Source of the DNA: Acidovorax sp.
Lineage (GTDB): Bacteria; Pseudomonadota; Gammaproteobacteria; Burkholderiales; Burkholderiaceae_C
DNA length: 64,000 nt
Assembly: GCA_031277855.1 (NCBI GenBank)
Contig: JAITLO010000008.1
Span: 1 to 64,000 of the forward strand
Direction: 5' to 3'
Below are positions 36,073-44,858 of this stretch, piece by piece (positions within the stretch are counted from its first letter, which is position 1; the number at the start of each line of letters is the position of its first letter). The translations under genes and the position numbers were made by a program. Below the pieces are notes generated by a model. That model worked only from the letters and a program-made list of their open reading frames with translations. It did no database searches and was not told the origin of the DNA.

Positions 36073-37062
36073 ATGCACACCCTATTCACCACCCGCCGCC
36101 GCCTGCATGGTGCGGCCCTGGCCGCCGCCGTGGCGCTGGCCTTGCCTGCAGCCAGCTGGGCCCAGGCCTACCCCAACAAGGCCATTACCTTTGTGGTGCC
36201 GGCTTCTGCCGGTGGCACCACCGATTTGTCGGGCCGCATGGTGGCCCAGGCGCTGGCCCCTGTCATAGGCCAAAGCGTGGTGGTGGAAAACAAGGGCGGC
36301 GGCAACGGCAATCTGGCTGCGGCCCAGGTCAAGCGCGCACCAGCCGACGGCTATACGCTGCTGATGCAGTACTCGGGCTTTCATGTGATCTCACCCCATC
36401 TGAGCAAGAGTCAGAGCTGGCAGCAAAGCGATTTTGTGCCCGTGGCCAATTTGGTCTCGGCGCCGCAAATCATCGTGGTGCGTGGTGATTTGCCGGTCAA
36501 GGACATGAAGGAGCTGGTGGCCTACGCCAAGGCCCATGTGGGCAAGCTGAACTATGCGTCTTCGGGCAATGGCTCGCTGCAGCATGTGACCGGTGCCATG
36601 CTGGAGCAGCAGGCCGGTATCCAGATGGTGCACGTGCCTTACAAGGGCACAGGCCCGGCGCTGCAGGATTTGCTGGGCGGCCAGGTGGACCTGACCTTTG
36701 GCACGGCCCCTCCTTTTATGCCGCATATCCAAAGCGGCAAGCTCAAGGTGCTGGCCGTGACCGGCAAGGAGCGCCTGACCAGCCTGCCCCATGTGCCCAC
36801 CACGGCCGAAGTGGGCCTGCCCGGCGTGAACGCCACCTCCTGGTTTGCGCTGTTTGCGCCTGCAGGTACGCCCCAGCCGGTGATAGACAAGCTGGCCGCC
36901 GATGTGAAGCAGGTGGTGCAAGACCCGGCCTTCAAGAAAAAGGCCGAGGAGCAGGGCGCCATGGCCGACTATATGGCGCCCAAGGCCTTGGGTACCATGG
37001 TGGCATCTGACCTGAAGAACTGGGCCGCGGTGGTCAAGTCGGCGAATATCCAGGCCGAGTAG
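36073..37062 (+). CDS. Bug-family tripartite-transporter solute-binding protein
   Basis: A second Bug/TctC protein, with 329 residues. AAGGAG lies 6 bases ahead of the ATG at 36073, giving a clean Sec signal [36 protein letters not shown] and [15 protein letters not shown] are family marks. It is the last gene of the LysR-controlled cluster and probably binds the acid that the CoA-transferase and lyase degrade. Similar to but clearly distinct from the Bug protein at 26832. Confidence 0.92.
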   Translation: MHTLFTTRRRLHGAALAAAVALALPAASWAQAYPNKAITFVVPASAGGTTDLSGRMVAQALAPVIGQSVVVENKGGGNGNLAAAQVKRAPADGYTLLMQYSGFHVISPHLSKSQSWQQSDFVPVANLVSAPQIIVVRGDLPVKDMKELVAYAKAHVGKLNYASSGNGSLQHVTGAMLEQQAGIQMVHVPYKGTGPALQDLLGGQVDLTFGTAPPFMPHIQSGKLKVLAVTGKERLTSLPHVPTTAEVGLPGVNATSWFALFAPAGTPQPVIDKLAADVKQVVQDPAFKKKAEEQGAMADYMAPKALGTMVASDLKNWAAVVKSANIQAE

Positions 37063-37097
37063 AGATCGCCAACCCGCTCTCAGACGAGTTTGATCGT

Positions 37098-37146
37098 CAA
37101 AAAAGCTGCTGGAGCAGGCCCTGTCTGCGCCAGCAGCTCTTTTTTC
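37098..37146 (+). terminator. Rho-independent terminator after the Bug gene
   Basis: Stem AGCTGCTGG/CCAGCAGCT with a 17-base loop, A-run before and six T after. Confidence 0.8.
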
Positions 37147-37202
37147 GGGAGTGGTGCCCGTCTTGTACGGCGCGGCGCGGCGGCCACCGCACAATAGAGG
37201 CC

Positions 37203-39146
37203 ATGGCTTTAGATGTGCACACTCCCGAATTGCTGGCCCAGGTGGCAGCGCTGCCCGCGCTGCCCGGTGTCTACCGCTACTTTGATGCGGCGGACACCTT
37301 GCTCTATGTGGGCAAGGCGCGCAACCTCAAGCGCCGCGTGGGCAGTTATTTCCAGAAAGACCATGGCGGCACGCGCATAGGCCATATGGTCAGCAAGATT
37401 GTGCGGCTGGACACCACGGTGGTGCGTTCCGAGGCCGAGGCCTTGCTGCTGGAAAACAACCTCATCAAGACCCAGCACCCCAAGTACAACATTCTGTTCA
37501 GGGACGACAAAAGCTATCCCTATCTGAAGATCACCGGCCTGGCCGGCAAAGACGGGCAGGGTGGCGCGCCGGGCCAGCAGTTCCCTCGCATGGCCTATTA
37601 CCGTGGCGGGGTGGATAAGCGCCACCGCTACTTTGGCCCTTACCCCAGCGCCTGGGCGGTGAAGGAAACCATACAGCTGCTGCAAAAAGTCTTTCGTCTG
37701 CGCACCTGCGAGGACACGGTGTTTGCCAACCGCTCCCGGCCCTGTTTGCTCTACCAGATCAAGCGCTGTAGCGGCCCTTGCGTGGATTTGATTTCGCCCG
37801 AGGCCTATGCCCTGGATGTGCGCAACGCCGAGGCCATGCTTCGCGGCGAAACCGACGCCCTGCTCAAGGCCATGGAGCAGCGCATGCTGCAGCATTCGGA
37901 CAAGCTGGAGTTCGAGCTGGCGGCCGAGGTGCGCAACCAGATTTCAGCCCTGTCCACCGTGCTGCACCAGCAGGCGATAGAGACGGCCGATGACCGCGAT
38001 GTGGACATCCTGGCCGTCAAGGTCCAAGGCGGGCGCGCCTGCGTCAACTTGGCCATGGTGCGTGGCGGCCGCCACCTGGGCGACAGAGCCTATTTCCCCA
38101 GCCAGCTGGATGACGCCATGGGCGTCTACGCCACCGAGGACGAGGCCGAGCAGGCCCTGGGCGTGGAGCAGCGCGTGCTAGAGGCCTTTGTGGCCCAGCA
38201 CTATATCGACGTGGCCGTGCCGCCGGTGCTGCTGGTCAGCGAGGCCGTAGACCCACAGCTGACCCAGGCCTTGTCGCAGCAGGCCGGCTACAAGGTGGCG
38301 GCCCAGCACCAGCCGCGCGGCCAGCGCCGCATCTGGCTCGATATGGCACAGCAAAATGCCGCCATTCAGCTGGCGCGCTTGCTGTCCGAAGAGGGCTCGC
38401 AGCAAGCCCGCACCCGTGCGCTGGCCGAGGCCCTGGACCTGCCGCAGGAAGGCCTGGAAAACCTGGCCATCGAATGCTTTGACATCTCCCACACCGCGGG
38501 CGAGAACACCCAGGCCTCTTGCGTGGTGTTCCACCACCACAAGATGCAAAGCAGTGAATACCGGCGCTTCAACATCAACGGCATCACGCCGGGCGACGAC
38601 TACGCCGCCATGCGCCAGGTGCTCACGCGCCGCTACCAGCCCGTGGCCCAGGCCCTGGCCGAGGCCGGCGGGGCCGAGTTGCCTGCGGGTGCGCCGCGCC
38701 TGCCTGACTTGGTGCTGGTGGATGGTGGCAAGGGCCAGGTCAGCATGGCGCGTGAGGTGTTCACCGCCCTGGGGCTGGATCTGGCGCGCATCGTCGGCGT
38801 GGAAAAAGGCGAGGGCCGCAAGGTGGGCCTGGAAGAGCTGGTGTTTGCCGATGGCAGGCCCAAGGTGTATTTGGGCCACGACTCGGCCGCGCTGATGCTG
38901 GTGGCCCAGATTCGCGATGAGGCCCACCGCTTTGCCATCACCGGCATGCGGGCTGCCCGCGCCAAGGTGCGCACGGGCGGCAGCAGCCTGGAGGAAATCC
39001 CCGGCGTGGGCCCGAAAAAACGCGCACGCCTGCTGCAGCGCTTTGGTGGCGTGCGCGGCGTGCAGGACGCCAGCGTGGAAGATTTGATGACGGTGGAAGG
39101 CATCTCGGCCACGCTGGCCGAAGACATTTACCGCGCCTTGCACTGA
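37203..39146 (+). CDS. uvrC: Excinuclease ABC subunit C
   Basis: UvrC makes both incisions in nucleotide excision repair. The 647 residues contain the GIY-YIG nuclease domain ([19 protein letters not shown], about 20-95), a UVR motif near 215-250 that binds UvrB, the RNase H-like C-terminal nuclease ([18 protein letters not shown]), and two helix-hairpin-helix motifs at the end ([20 protein letters not shown]). pgsA follows, an order common in proteobacteria. Confidence 0.97.
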   Translation: MALDVHTPELLAQVAALPALPGVYRYFDAADTLLYVGKARNLKRRVGSYFQKDHGGTRIGHMVSKIVRLDTTVVRSEAEALLLENNLIKTQHPKYNILFRDDKSYPYLKITGLAGKDGQGGAPGQQFPRMAYYRGGVDKRHRYFGPYPSAWAVKETIQLLQKVFRLRTCEDTVFANRSRPCLLYQIKRCSGPCVDLISPEAYALDVRNAEAMLRGETDALLKAMEQRMLQHSDKLEFELAAEVRNQISALSTVLHQQAIETADDRDVDILAVKVQGGRACVNLAMVRGGRHLGDRAYFPSQLDDAMGVYATEDEAEQALGVEQRVLEAFVAQHYIDVAVPPVLLVSEAVDPQLTQALSQQAGYKVAAQHQPRGQRRIWLDMAQQNAAIQLARLLSEEGSQQARTRALAEALDLPQEGLENLAIECFDISHTAGENTQASCVVFHHHKMQSSEYRRFNINGITPGDDYAAMRQVLTRRYQPVAQALAEAGGAELPAGAPRLPDLVLVDGGKGQVSMAREVFTALGLDLARIVGVEKGEGRKVGLEELVFADGRPKVYLGHDSAALMLVAQIRDEAHRFAITGMRAARAKVRTGGSSLEEIPGVGPKKRARLLQRFGGVRGVQDASVEDLMTVEGISATLAEDIYRALH

Positions 39147-39336
39147 GCCCGCATGCCGCTGCGGTGCTAGGGGTGTTTGCGGCGGCACTTGGCGCTGTGC
39201 TGAGTGCTGCGTTTGCTTTCGTGTTCTCTTTCGTTATTGACGGTTTGGGCGTGTCATCACCACAAGCCCGGCGGGCAGAGCGGTGCATGTGGTTGCTACG
39301 GCATTGCAGGCCGTGAGGTCATGCCACAATCGCCCC

Positions 39337-39903
39337 ATGTTTTTCACCATTCCCACTGTGATGACGTGGACGCGCATCATCGCGATCCCCTTGATCGTCG
39401 GAGTGTTCTACGCGCCCTTTGATCCCGGTACTCGCAATTTGCTTGCCGCCGTGATGTTCATCGTCTTTGCCGCCACCGATTGGTTGGATGGTTTTCTGGC
39501 GCGCCGCCTGAACCAGACCTCGTCCTTCGGCGCCTTTCTGGACCCCGTGGCCGACAAGTTTTTGGTCTGTGCCTCGCTGCTGGTGCTGGTGCATCTGCAG
39601 CGCGCCGATGTGTTTGTGGCGCTGATCATCATCGGCCGCGAGATCGCCATCTCTGCGCTGCGAGAGTGGATGGCCCATATCGGTGCCGGCAAAAGCGTGG
39701 CGGTGCACATGATTGGCAAGGTCAAGACCACGGTGCAGATGGTGGCCATTCCCTTCTTGCTCTATGACGGAACGGTGTGGGGCGTGGACACGGGCTACTG
39801 GGGGCGTTGGCTGATCTGGGCCGCCGCTGTGTTGACGGTGTGGAGCATGGTGTATTACCTGCAAAAAGCCGTGCCGGAGATTCGCGCCCGCGTCGAGAAA
39901 TAA
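39337..39903 (+). CDS. pgsA: CDP-diacylglycerol-glycerol-3-phosphate 3-phosphatidyltransferase
   Basis: PgsA makes phosphatidylglycerol phosphate in the inner membrane. The 188-residue protein carries the full CDP-alcohol phosphatidyltransferase motif D-G-x2-A-R-x8-G-x3-D-x3-D in DGFLARRLNQTSSFGAFLDP and the following residues, with several hydrophobic helices around it. The ATG at 39337 gives MFFTIPTVMTWTRI, the standard start of the family; upstream codons in frame do not look coding. Confidence 0.95.
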   Translation: MFFTIPTVMTWTRIIAIPLIVGVFYAPFDPGTRNLLAAVMFIVFAATDWLDGFLARRLNQTSSFGAFLDPVADKFLVCASLLVLVHLQRADVFVALIIIGREIAISALREWMAHIGAGKSVAVHMIGKVKTTVQMVAIPFLLYDGTVWGVDTGYWGRWLIWAAAVLTVWSMVYYLQKAVPEIRARVEK

Positions 39904-39923
39904 ACGCCCCCGCCAAGGCCATG

Positions 39924-39967
39924 GAGCTGTACGCGCAGACAGAGACTGCATGTACAGCTCTTTTTTT
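39924..39967 (+). terminator. Rho-independent terminator of pgsA
   Basis: Stem GAGCTGTAC/GTACAGCTC with a 19-base loop followed by seven T, 20 bp after the pgsA stop. Confidence 0.75.
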
Positions 39968-40253
39968 GCGCGTTTTCGCCTGCTGCAGCCTTGGCGGATT
40001 GCCTTGAGCAGGGGCTGGGGAAGAGCACAGCTTGCCGACCCGGTTTGTCAATGCGGAAAGTCACGCGTGGGTCATTTGTGGGAAAAAACGTGGTGCTTGG
40101 AATTTCAGGCCCATAAATCCGTCTAGAATCTCGGCCATACAGCGTCATTCGCGTGGTTTCGCGTTCGGCACTGTGACAAACAGCAAAGCTTGGTTGCGAT
40201 TCAGCAAAACCATGCTTTCACGATGTTTAACCCAATTTCTCGAGAGGCATCTT
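39968..40253 (+). other. Leader and promoter region of hupB
   Basis: No gene is seen. A -10-like TAGAAT lies at 40124-40129, but no good -35 at 16-18 bp. GAGAGG at 40242-40247 is the ribosome-binding site of the GTG start of hupB. The 350-bp spacing after pgsA suggests that hupB has its own promoter. Confidence 0.4.
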
Positions 40254-40526
40254 GTGAATAAGACAGAACTGATTGAGCACATCGCTAACAATGCCGACAT
40301 CTCCAAGGCCGCCGCTGCGCGCGCTCTGGAATCGACCATCGATGCGGTCAAGAAGACCCTGAAGAAGGGTGGCACTGTCTCTTTGGTGGGCTTCGGCACC
40401 TTCGCCGTGGGCAAGCGCGCTGCGCGTACTGGCCGCAATCCCCGCACTGGTGCCTCCATCAAGATCAAGGCAGCCAAGGTGCCTAAGTTCCGTCCGGGCA
40501 AGGCCCTGAAGGACGCGCTGAACTAA
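40254..40526 (+). CDS. hupB: DNA-binding protein HU-beta
   Basis: HU (90 residues) is a nucleoid protein that bends DNA as a dimer. The sequence runs from [20 protein letters not shown] to [20 protein letters not shown], with the DNA-intercalating proline in the RNPRTG arm. Start is GTG at 40254, directly after GAGAGG; no ATG is available at the right place. A tRNA-Val gene follows 16 bp after the stop. Confidence 0.95.
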   Translation: MNKTELIEHIANNADISKAAAARALESTIDAVKKTLKKGGTVSLVGFGTFAVGKRAARTGRNPRTGASIKIKAAKVPKFRPGKALKDALN

Positions 40527-40542
40527 TACCAGGTTTCGATGG

Positions 40543-40618
40543 GGTCCTTAGCTCAGTTGGTAGAGCGGCTCCTTTACACGGAGTAGGTCGGCGGTTCGAG
40601 ACCGTCAGGACCCACCAT
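40543..40618 (+). tRNA. tRNA-Val (anticodon UAC)
   Basis: A 76-nt cloverleaf: acceptor GGGTCCT/AGGACCC, D-arm GCTC/GAGC, anticodon stem GCTCC/GGAGT around loop TTTACAC (anticodon TAC), T-arm with GGTTCGAGA, and an encoded CCA. It is likely cotranscribed with hupB, ending at the terminator just downstream. Confidence 0.95.
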
Positions 40619-40634
40619 CAAATCTGCAGCCATT

Positions 40635-40664
40635 AAAGGGCCTGGAGCAATCCAGGCCCTTTTT
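40635..40664 (+). terminator. Rho-independent terminator after tRNA-Val
   Basis: AAAGGGCCTGGA/TCCAGGCCCTTT with a GCAA loop followed by T. Between it and the next terminator (40665-40783) is unassigned sequence with the short direct repeat GTCTACCAACC occurring twice. Confidence 0.85.
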
Positions 40665-40783
40665 CTTTACCCCTTCTGCCACCCTGTAAGGCCGTCAAAA
40701 GCCGTGTCTACCAACCGAAAGCAAGCGTCTACCAACCTGCCTAGGAGTAGTAGGGCGCCGGTTCAAAGGAGTAGACGCAGCAG

Positions 40784-40809
40784 TAAAAAAGCCCTCGTGA
40801 GAGGGCTTG
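40784..40809 (-). terminator. Terminator of the alpha/beta hydrolase gene
   Basis: On the minus strand, AAGCCCTC/GAGGGCTT with a 4-base loop followed by six T, about 10 bp past the stop codon of the hydrolase gene. Confidence 0.8.
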
Positions 40810-40819
40810 GTTGTGGTGT

Positions 40820-41716
40820 TTACGTGCCTTGCCGCAAATGCGCCAGCACCGCGTCGAAATGGGACTGCACATTCAGCGCTGGGGCGTGGCCGCAGTCAGG
40901 CACCTCCAGCCACTGCAGCTGGCCGCGTGCGCCGGGGCCGCGCTGGGTCATTTGCTGGGCCACGTCTTGGAGCACCAGGTCCGAATTTTCACCGCGCAGC
41001 AGCAGCACGGGCAGTTGCAGGGCGTCGTAGTGTTCCCAGATCAGGTAGTCGTTTTCGTGGGCCGTGAACTGCTGGATCATGGCCGGGTCGTAGTGCGGGG
41101 TGACGCGGCCATCGGGCAGGCGGCGCACGCTGGTTTCGGTGAGCTTGCGCCACTCGACTTCGCTTAGCCAGCCATAGGGCTGGTAGGCCTGGCGGAAAAA
41201 TGCCTCCAGCTCTTGCACGGTGTCGAAGGCTGGGGGCTGGCCGGCATAGGCCTTGATGCGCTCCAGGGCGGCCTGTGCCAGCTCGGGGGCGTTGTCGTTG
41301 AGCACCAGGGTCTGGATGTGATCACGTAGGCTGGGCTCGAACAGGCCGGAGGCGCAGACCGTGCCTATGGCCCCGCCCATGGAGGTGCCCACCCAGTGGA
41401 ATGGCTCCAGCTGCAGCGCGTCGACCAGCTCGCGGGCCAGGCGGGCGTAAAAGCGCAGCTGGTATTCGTCGCGTGGCGTTGTGCTCCATTGGCTCAGCCC
41501 TCGGCCCAGGGTGTCGGGGCAGATCACGCGGTAGCCTTGAGCGGCCAGAAACTGGGCCAGCGCATCCATATCGCGACCGGTGCGCGCCAGGCCATGCCAG
41601 GCCAGCACCGTGCCTTGCGGTGGGGTGCAGGGTTGCCAGTCCATGTAGTGGATTTCATAGCCGGCGCAGCGGGTGTAGCAGGAGGTGGGCGGCGGTGGAA
41701 GGGAATGCATGGTCAT
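40820..41716 (-). CDS. Alpha/beta-fold hydrolase
   Basis: A hydrolase of about 298 residues. The nucleophile elbow is GTSMGG (Ser about 112), the acid is the Asp of GENSDLV and the base the His of DCGHAP; VLAWHGLARTGRDMDALA supplies the oxyanion-hole HG. DTLGRGLSQW is also typical. Esterase, lipase or C-C hydrolase function cannot be separated by eye. Several in-frame ATGs exist; 41714-41716 is one choice and the N-terminus may start up to 16 codons earlier or 2 later. It is downstream of livM on the same strand, 86 bp away, so it may belong to that operon. Confidence 0.75.
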   Translation of the reverse strand: MTMHSLPPPPTSCYTRCAGYEIHYMDWQPCTPPQGTVLAWHGLARTGRDMDALAQFLAAQGYRVICPDTLGRGLSQWSTTPRDEYQLRFYARLARELVDALQLEPFHWVGTSMGGAIGTVCASGLFEPSLRDHIQTLVLNDNAPELAQAALERIKAYAGQPPAFDTVQELEAFFRQAYQPYGWLSEVEWRKLTETSVRRLPDGRVTPHYDPAMIQQFTAHENDYLIWEHYDALQLPVLLLRGENSDLVLQDVAQQMTQRGPGARGQLQWLEVPDCGHAPALNVQSHFDAVLAHLRQGT

Positions 41717-41802
41717 GGCAATGTCCATCATGAGACAAGCCGCCCATGCCCATGGATAGGGCATGGGGCGCTATGAAGTTGGAAGGATGCGAGCGGCTGG
41801 AA

Positions 41803-42888
41803 TCAGCGCCCGGGTTCGGCCTTGGCACGGGCTGCGGCCACGCGCAGGCGGCCGACCACGCCGGTGGGGAAGTAGTAGACCGAGAGCACAAACAACAGGC
41901 CCAGCCACAGCAGCCAGCGGTCCGGCGAGAGCAGGGCCGGCAGCAGCGGCAGGCTGACCGTGGCCTCGCTGGCCAGGCGCAGCAAATCCTGCAGATAGCT
42001 TTGCGCCACCAGAAAAATCACCGCGCCAATGGCCGCGCCATACACCGTGCCCATGCCGCCTATGACCACGATCAGCAGGCAGTCCATCATGATCTCGAAG
42101 GACAGCGAGGTGTCCGGCCCGTTGTAGCGCAGCCAGATGGCCAGCATGGCACCGGCCACGCAGGCAAACAGGGCCGACAGCACGCTGGAGGTGGTGCGGT
42201 ACACCACCACGCGATAGCCTATGGCCTCGGCGCGGAACTCGTTCTCGCGAATCGCCTGCAGCACGCGGCCAAAGGGCGAGTTGACGATGCGCAGCAGCAG
42301 CAAAACCAGCACCACGGCAGCGATGAACAGCAGGTAGTAGCTGAGGATTTTTCCATCGATCATCGCGCCCAGGACTTCGTCCTCGAACAGCTCGAAGCTG
42401 GGTGACAGCCACTCGGGCATTTTGAAAGTCAGGCCGTCCTCGCCCCCGGTCCATTCCGAGAGCTGCGAGGCCAGGGTCTGAAAGGCCGCGGCCACGGCCA
42501 GCGTGATCATGGCAAAGAAGATGGCCCGCACGCGCAGCGAGAACAGGCCTATGGCCAGCGACAGCAGCAGCGACACCAGCAGCGCCGCGCCCAGGCCCAC
42601 GGCCAGCGCGCTCCAGCCCGCACCCATGTGCGAGGAGGCGATGGCAATGCCGTAAGCGCCTATGCCAAAAAACATGGTGTGGGCAAAGCTGACGATGCCG
42701 GTATAGCCCAGCAGCAAATCGAAGCTGGCCACCAGGACCACAAAGATCAGCACCTTGGCCGCCACATTCAGCGCCTTGACGCCGGGAAAAAGAAAGGGCG
42801 CGGCGACCAGGCCGATGAAGATGGCCAGCAGCAAGGCGGCCAGCACGCGGCTGCGCGGCAGATCGCCAGAGAGCAGTCTGTTCAACAT
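41803..42888 (-). CDS. livM: Branched-chain amino-acid-type ABC transporter permease LivM
   Basis: Inner-membrane permease of 361 residues with about 8-10 hydrophobic helices and the LivM marks ASFDLLLGYTGIVSFAHTMFFGIGAYG and the C-terminal VVIGGMGTVYGAAIGAVIF. The ATG at 42886-42888 follows AAGGAT at a good distance; GTG and TTG codons just upstream are less likely. Last of the five transporter genes. The cargo may be amino acids, but such systems also take aromatic acids, urea or amides. Confidence 0.92.
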   Translation of the reverse strand: MLNRLLSGDLPRSRVLAALLLAIFIGLVAAPFLFPGVKALNVAAKVLIFVVLVASFDLLLGYTGIVSFAHTMFFGIGAYGIAIASSHMGAGWSALAVGLGAALLVSLLLSLAIGLFSLRVRAIFFAMITLAVAAAFQTLASQLSEWTGGEDGLTFKMPEWLSPSFELFEDEVLGAMIDGKILSYYLLFIAAVVLVLLLLRIVNSPFGRVLQAIRENEFRAEAIGYRVVVYRTTSSVLSALFACVAGAMLAIWLRYNGPDTSLSFEIMMDCLLIVVIGGMGTVYGAAIGAVIFLVAQSYLQDLLRLASEATVSLPLLPALLSPDRWLLWLGLLFVLSVYYFPTGVVGRLRVAAARAKAEPGR

Positions 42889-42941
42889 CACCAATCCTTA
42901 TTCAATGATCTGCGGCACGTGGCCTGCTGTATGTAGTTGCT

Positions 42942-43048
42942 GCGGCCCAACTCAGGGATGGCGAGCAAGGGCCTAGGCCGGCCGCACCGCCCCGCAGCGA
43001 GGCCATCGTCCCCCTTCCAGGGGGAAGGCGCGCAGCGACTCAGGGGGT
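42942..43048 (-). repeat. GC-rich intergenic palindromic repeat, copy C
   Basis: Read on the minus strand it begins ACCCCCTGAGTCGCTGCGCG and contains CTTCCCCCT/AGGGGGACG, closely matching copy A. It starts 8 bases after the livH stop and fills the gap to livM. Confidence 0.75.
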
Positions 43049-43051
43049 ATT

Positions 43052-44035
43052 TCATCTGTTCGCCACCGGGTACACACCCTGCGGGCGCCACAGCAAAATG
43101 GCCACCATCAGCACGATGTTGGAAAACAGCGCCACCTTGGGCACCAGAAAGCCGGTGTAGTTGGCCATCAGCCCCACCAGCAGCGCACCGATCAGGGCGC
43201 CGCCGGTGCTGCCCAGGCCGCCGATGATGATGACGATGAAGATCAGCACATTCACCTGGGCGCCCATTTGCGCCACCACGTTTTGCTGGTACAGGCCCCA
43301 CATCACGCCGCCCAGGCCCGCGAGGGCCGAGCCGGCCACAAACACGCCAATGAATAAATAGCGCACGCGGTAGCCCAAGGCTTCGACCATTTCGCGGTCC
43401 TGCACGCCGGCGCGAATCAGCAGGCCGATCTTGGTGCGCGACAACGTCCAGGCCAGGGCTGCAAACACGGAGGCCCCCACCAGCACGGCGAACACCCGGT
43501 ACTTCTCCACGGCAGCATCGCCCAGCAGCCAGGCGCCCTTCATGGCCTCGGGCAGTGGCAGTGGAATCTGTTGTGGGCCCCAAATGGCCTTGATCAGCTC
43601 CTCGCCAATGATCATGCCGCCCATGGTGATCAGAATCTGCTTGAGGTGCTGGCCATAGACCGGGCGCACGATAAAGCGTTCAAATGCCAGGCCCACGGCC
43701 CCGGCCACCAGCATGGCCACCAGCATGGCTGGGAACACGGCCACCAGATTGCGCCACAGCTGCTCGGAGCCGGTCCAGTCGCCCATGGCGCCCAGCACGC
43801 TGGTGGCCACAAAGGCTCCCAGGGCGATGAACACGCCGTGGCCAAAGTTCAGCACATCCATCAGGCCGAACACCAGGGTCAGGCCCGAGGCAATGATGAA
43901 GATGATCATGCCCATGGTCAGGCCGGCCACGGTGAGTGTGAGCCAGGTGCTGGGCGCGCCCACCAGGGGCAGGGTCAGCAGGGCCAGCAGCGGCACCAGC
44001 AGCAGCGGCTGGTAGTCCATCTCTTTGAGCTTCAT
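43052..44035 (-). CDS. livH: Branched-chain amino-acid-type ABC transporter permease LivH
   Basis: A 327-residue permease with about eight membrane helices. FGLMDVLNFGHGVFIALGAF near the N-terminus and VIIIGGLGSTGGALIGALLVG near the C-terminus are LivH hallmarks. AAAGGA lies ahead of the ATG. It pairs with LivM to form the membrane channel of the importer. Confidence 0.93.
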   Translation of the reverse strand: MKLKEMDYQPLLLVPLLALLTLPLVGAPSTWLTLTVAGLTMGMIIFIIASGLTLVFGLMDVLNFGHGVFIALGAFVATSVLGAMGDWTGSEQLWRNLVAVFPAMLVAMLVAGAVGLAFERFIVRPVYGQHLKQILITMGGMIIGEELIKAIWGPQQIPLPLPEAMKGAWLLGDAAVEKYRVFAVLVGASVFAALAWTLSRTKIGLLIRAGVQDREMVEALGYRVRYLFIGVFVAGSALAGLGGVMWGLYQQNVVAQMGAQVNVLIFIVIIIGGLGSTGGALIGALLVGLMANYTGFLVPKVALFSNIVLMVAILLWRPQGVYPVANR

Positions 44036-44132
44036 GCGCGTGTCCTTTGCTGGAGCAGTGCTTTGCTATGCATAGCTGCTTGTGCATATAGGGCCTGCAT
44101 TACAGGCGGTTTTGTTTGCCAAATCTGCGGGC

Positions 44133-44858
44133 TCATAGCGACAGCCCCAGCAGCGATTGCTGCAATGCTTCGTCGGCCGCCAGATCGGCCATGCGGCCGG
44201 CGTGGATGACGCGGCCGTTGTCCATCACGGCCACGCTGTCGCCCAGGCGTTTGGCAAAGTCGATGTTCTGCTCCACCAGCAAAATGCTCACGCCCTGGGC
44301 CTTGAGCTGGGCAAAGGCGTCAATCATGTTGTTGACGATGGCGGGCGCCAGGCCCTTGCTGGGCTCGTCGATGATGAGCAGATCGCGCGGCTCAATGATG
44401 GCGCGGGCCACGGCCACCATCTGTTTTTGGCCGCCGCTGAGCTTGCCGGCCGGTGCATGCCAGAATTTCTGCACGGCGGGGAAGAGGCCGTAAATCCATT
44501 CCAGCCGGGCCGCATCCATCTGCCCGGCATGGGCGGCTGCGCGTGCGGCCAGCAGCAGGTTTTCCTTGACGCTGAGGTCGGCAAAAATGCCCATGTTTTC
44601 GGGGACATAGGCAATGTTCAGGCGCGCAATCGCCGGCGTGTTCTGGCGGGTGATGTCCTGGCCGTTGAAGGCAATACGGCCCTGGCTGGCCTGCCACAGG
44701 CCCATGATGGTGCGCAGCGTGGTGGTCTTACCCGCGCCGTTGCGGCCCAGCAGCATGGTCACTTCGCCGCGCGGTACCGTGAGGTCCACGCCATGCAGGA
44801 TGTGATAGGCGCCGATATGGGTGTGCACGCCCGAGAGTTCTAAGAGTTGTGCGCTCAT
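44133..44858 (-). CDS. livF: Branched-chain amino-acid-type ABC transporter ATPase LivF
   Basis: An ATPase of 241 residues with Walker A GRNGAGKTT (residues 38-46), ABC signature LSGGQKQM, and Walker B LLIIDEPSKGLAP. The SKGLAP form and its small size are typical of LivF. The ATG overlaps the livG stop (ATGA). Confidence 0.94.
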   Translation of the reverse strand: MSAQLLELSGVHTHIGAYHILHGVDLTVPRGEVTMLLGRNGAGKTTTLRTIMGLWQASQGRIAFNGQDITRQNTPAIARLNIAYVPENMGIFADLSVKENLLLAARAAAHAGQMDAARLEWIYGLFPAVQKFWHAPAGKLSGGQKQMVAVARAIIEPRDLLIIDEPSKGLAPAIVNNMIDAFAQLKAQGVSILLVEQNIDFAKRLGDSVAVMDNGRVIHAGRMADLAADEALQQSLLGLSL

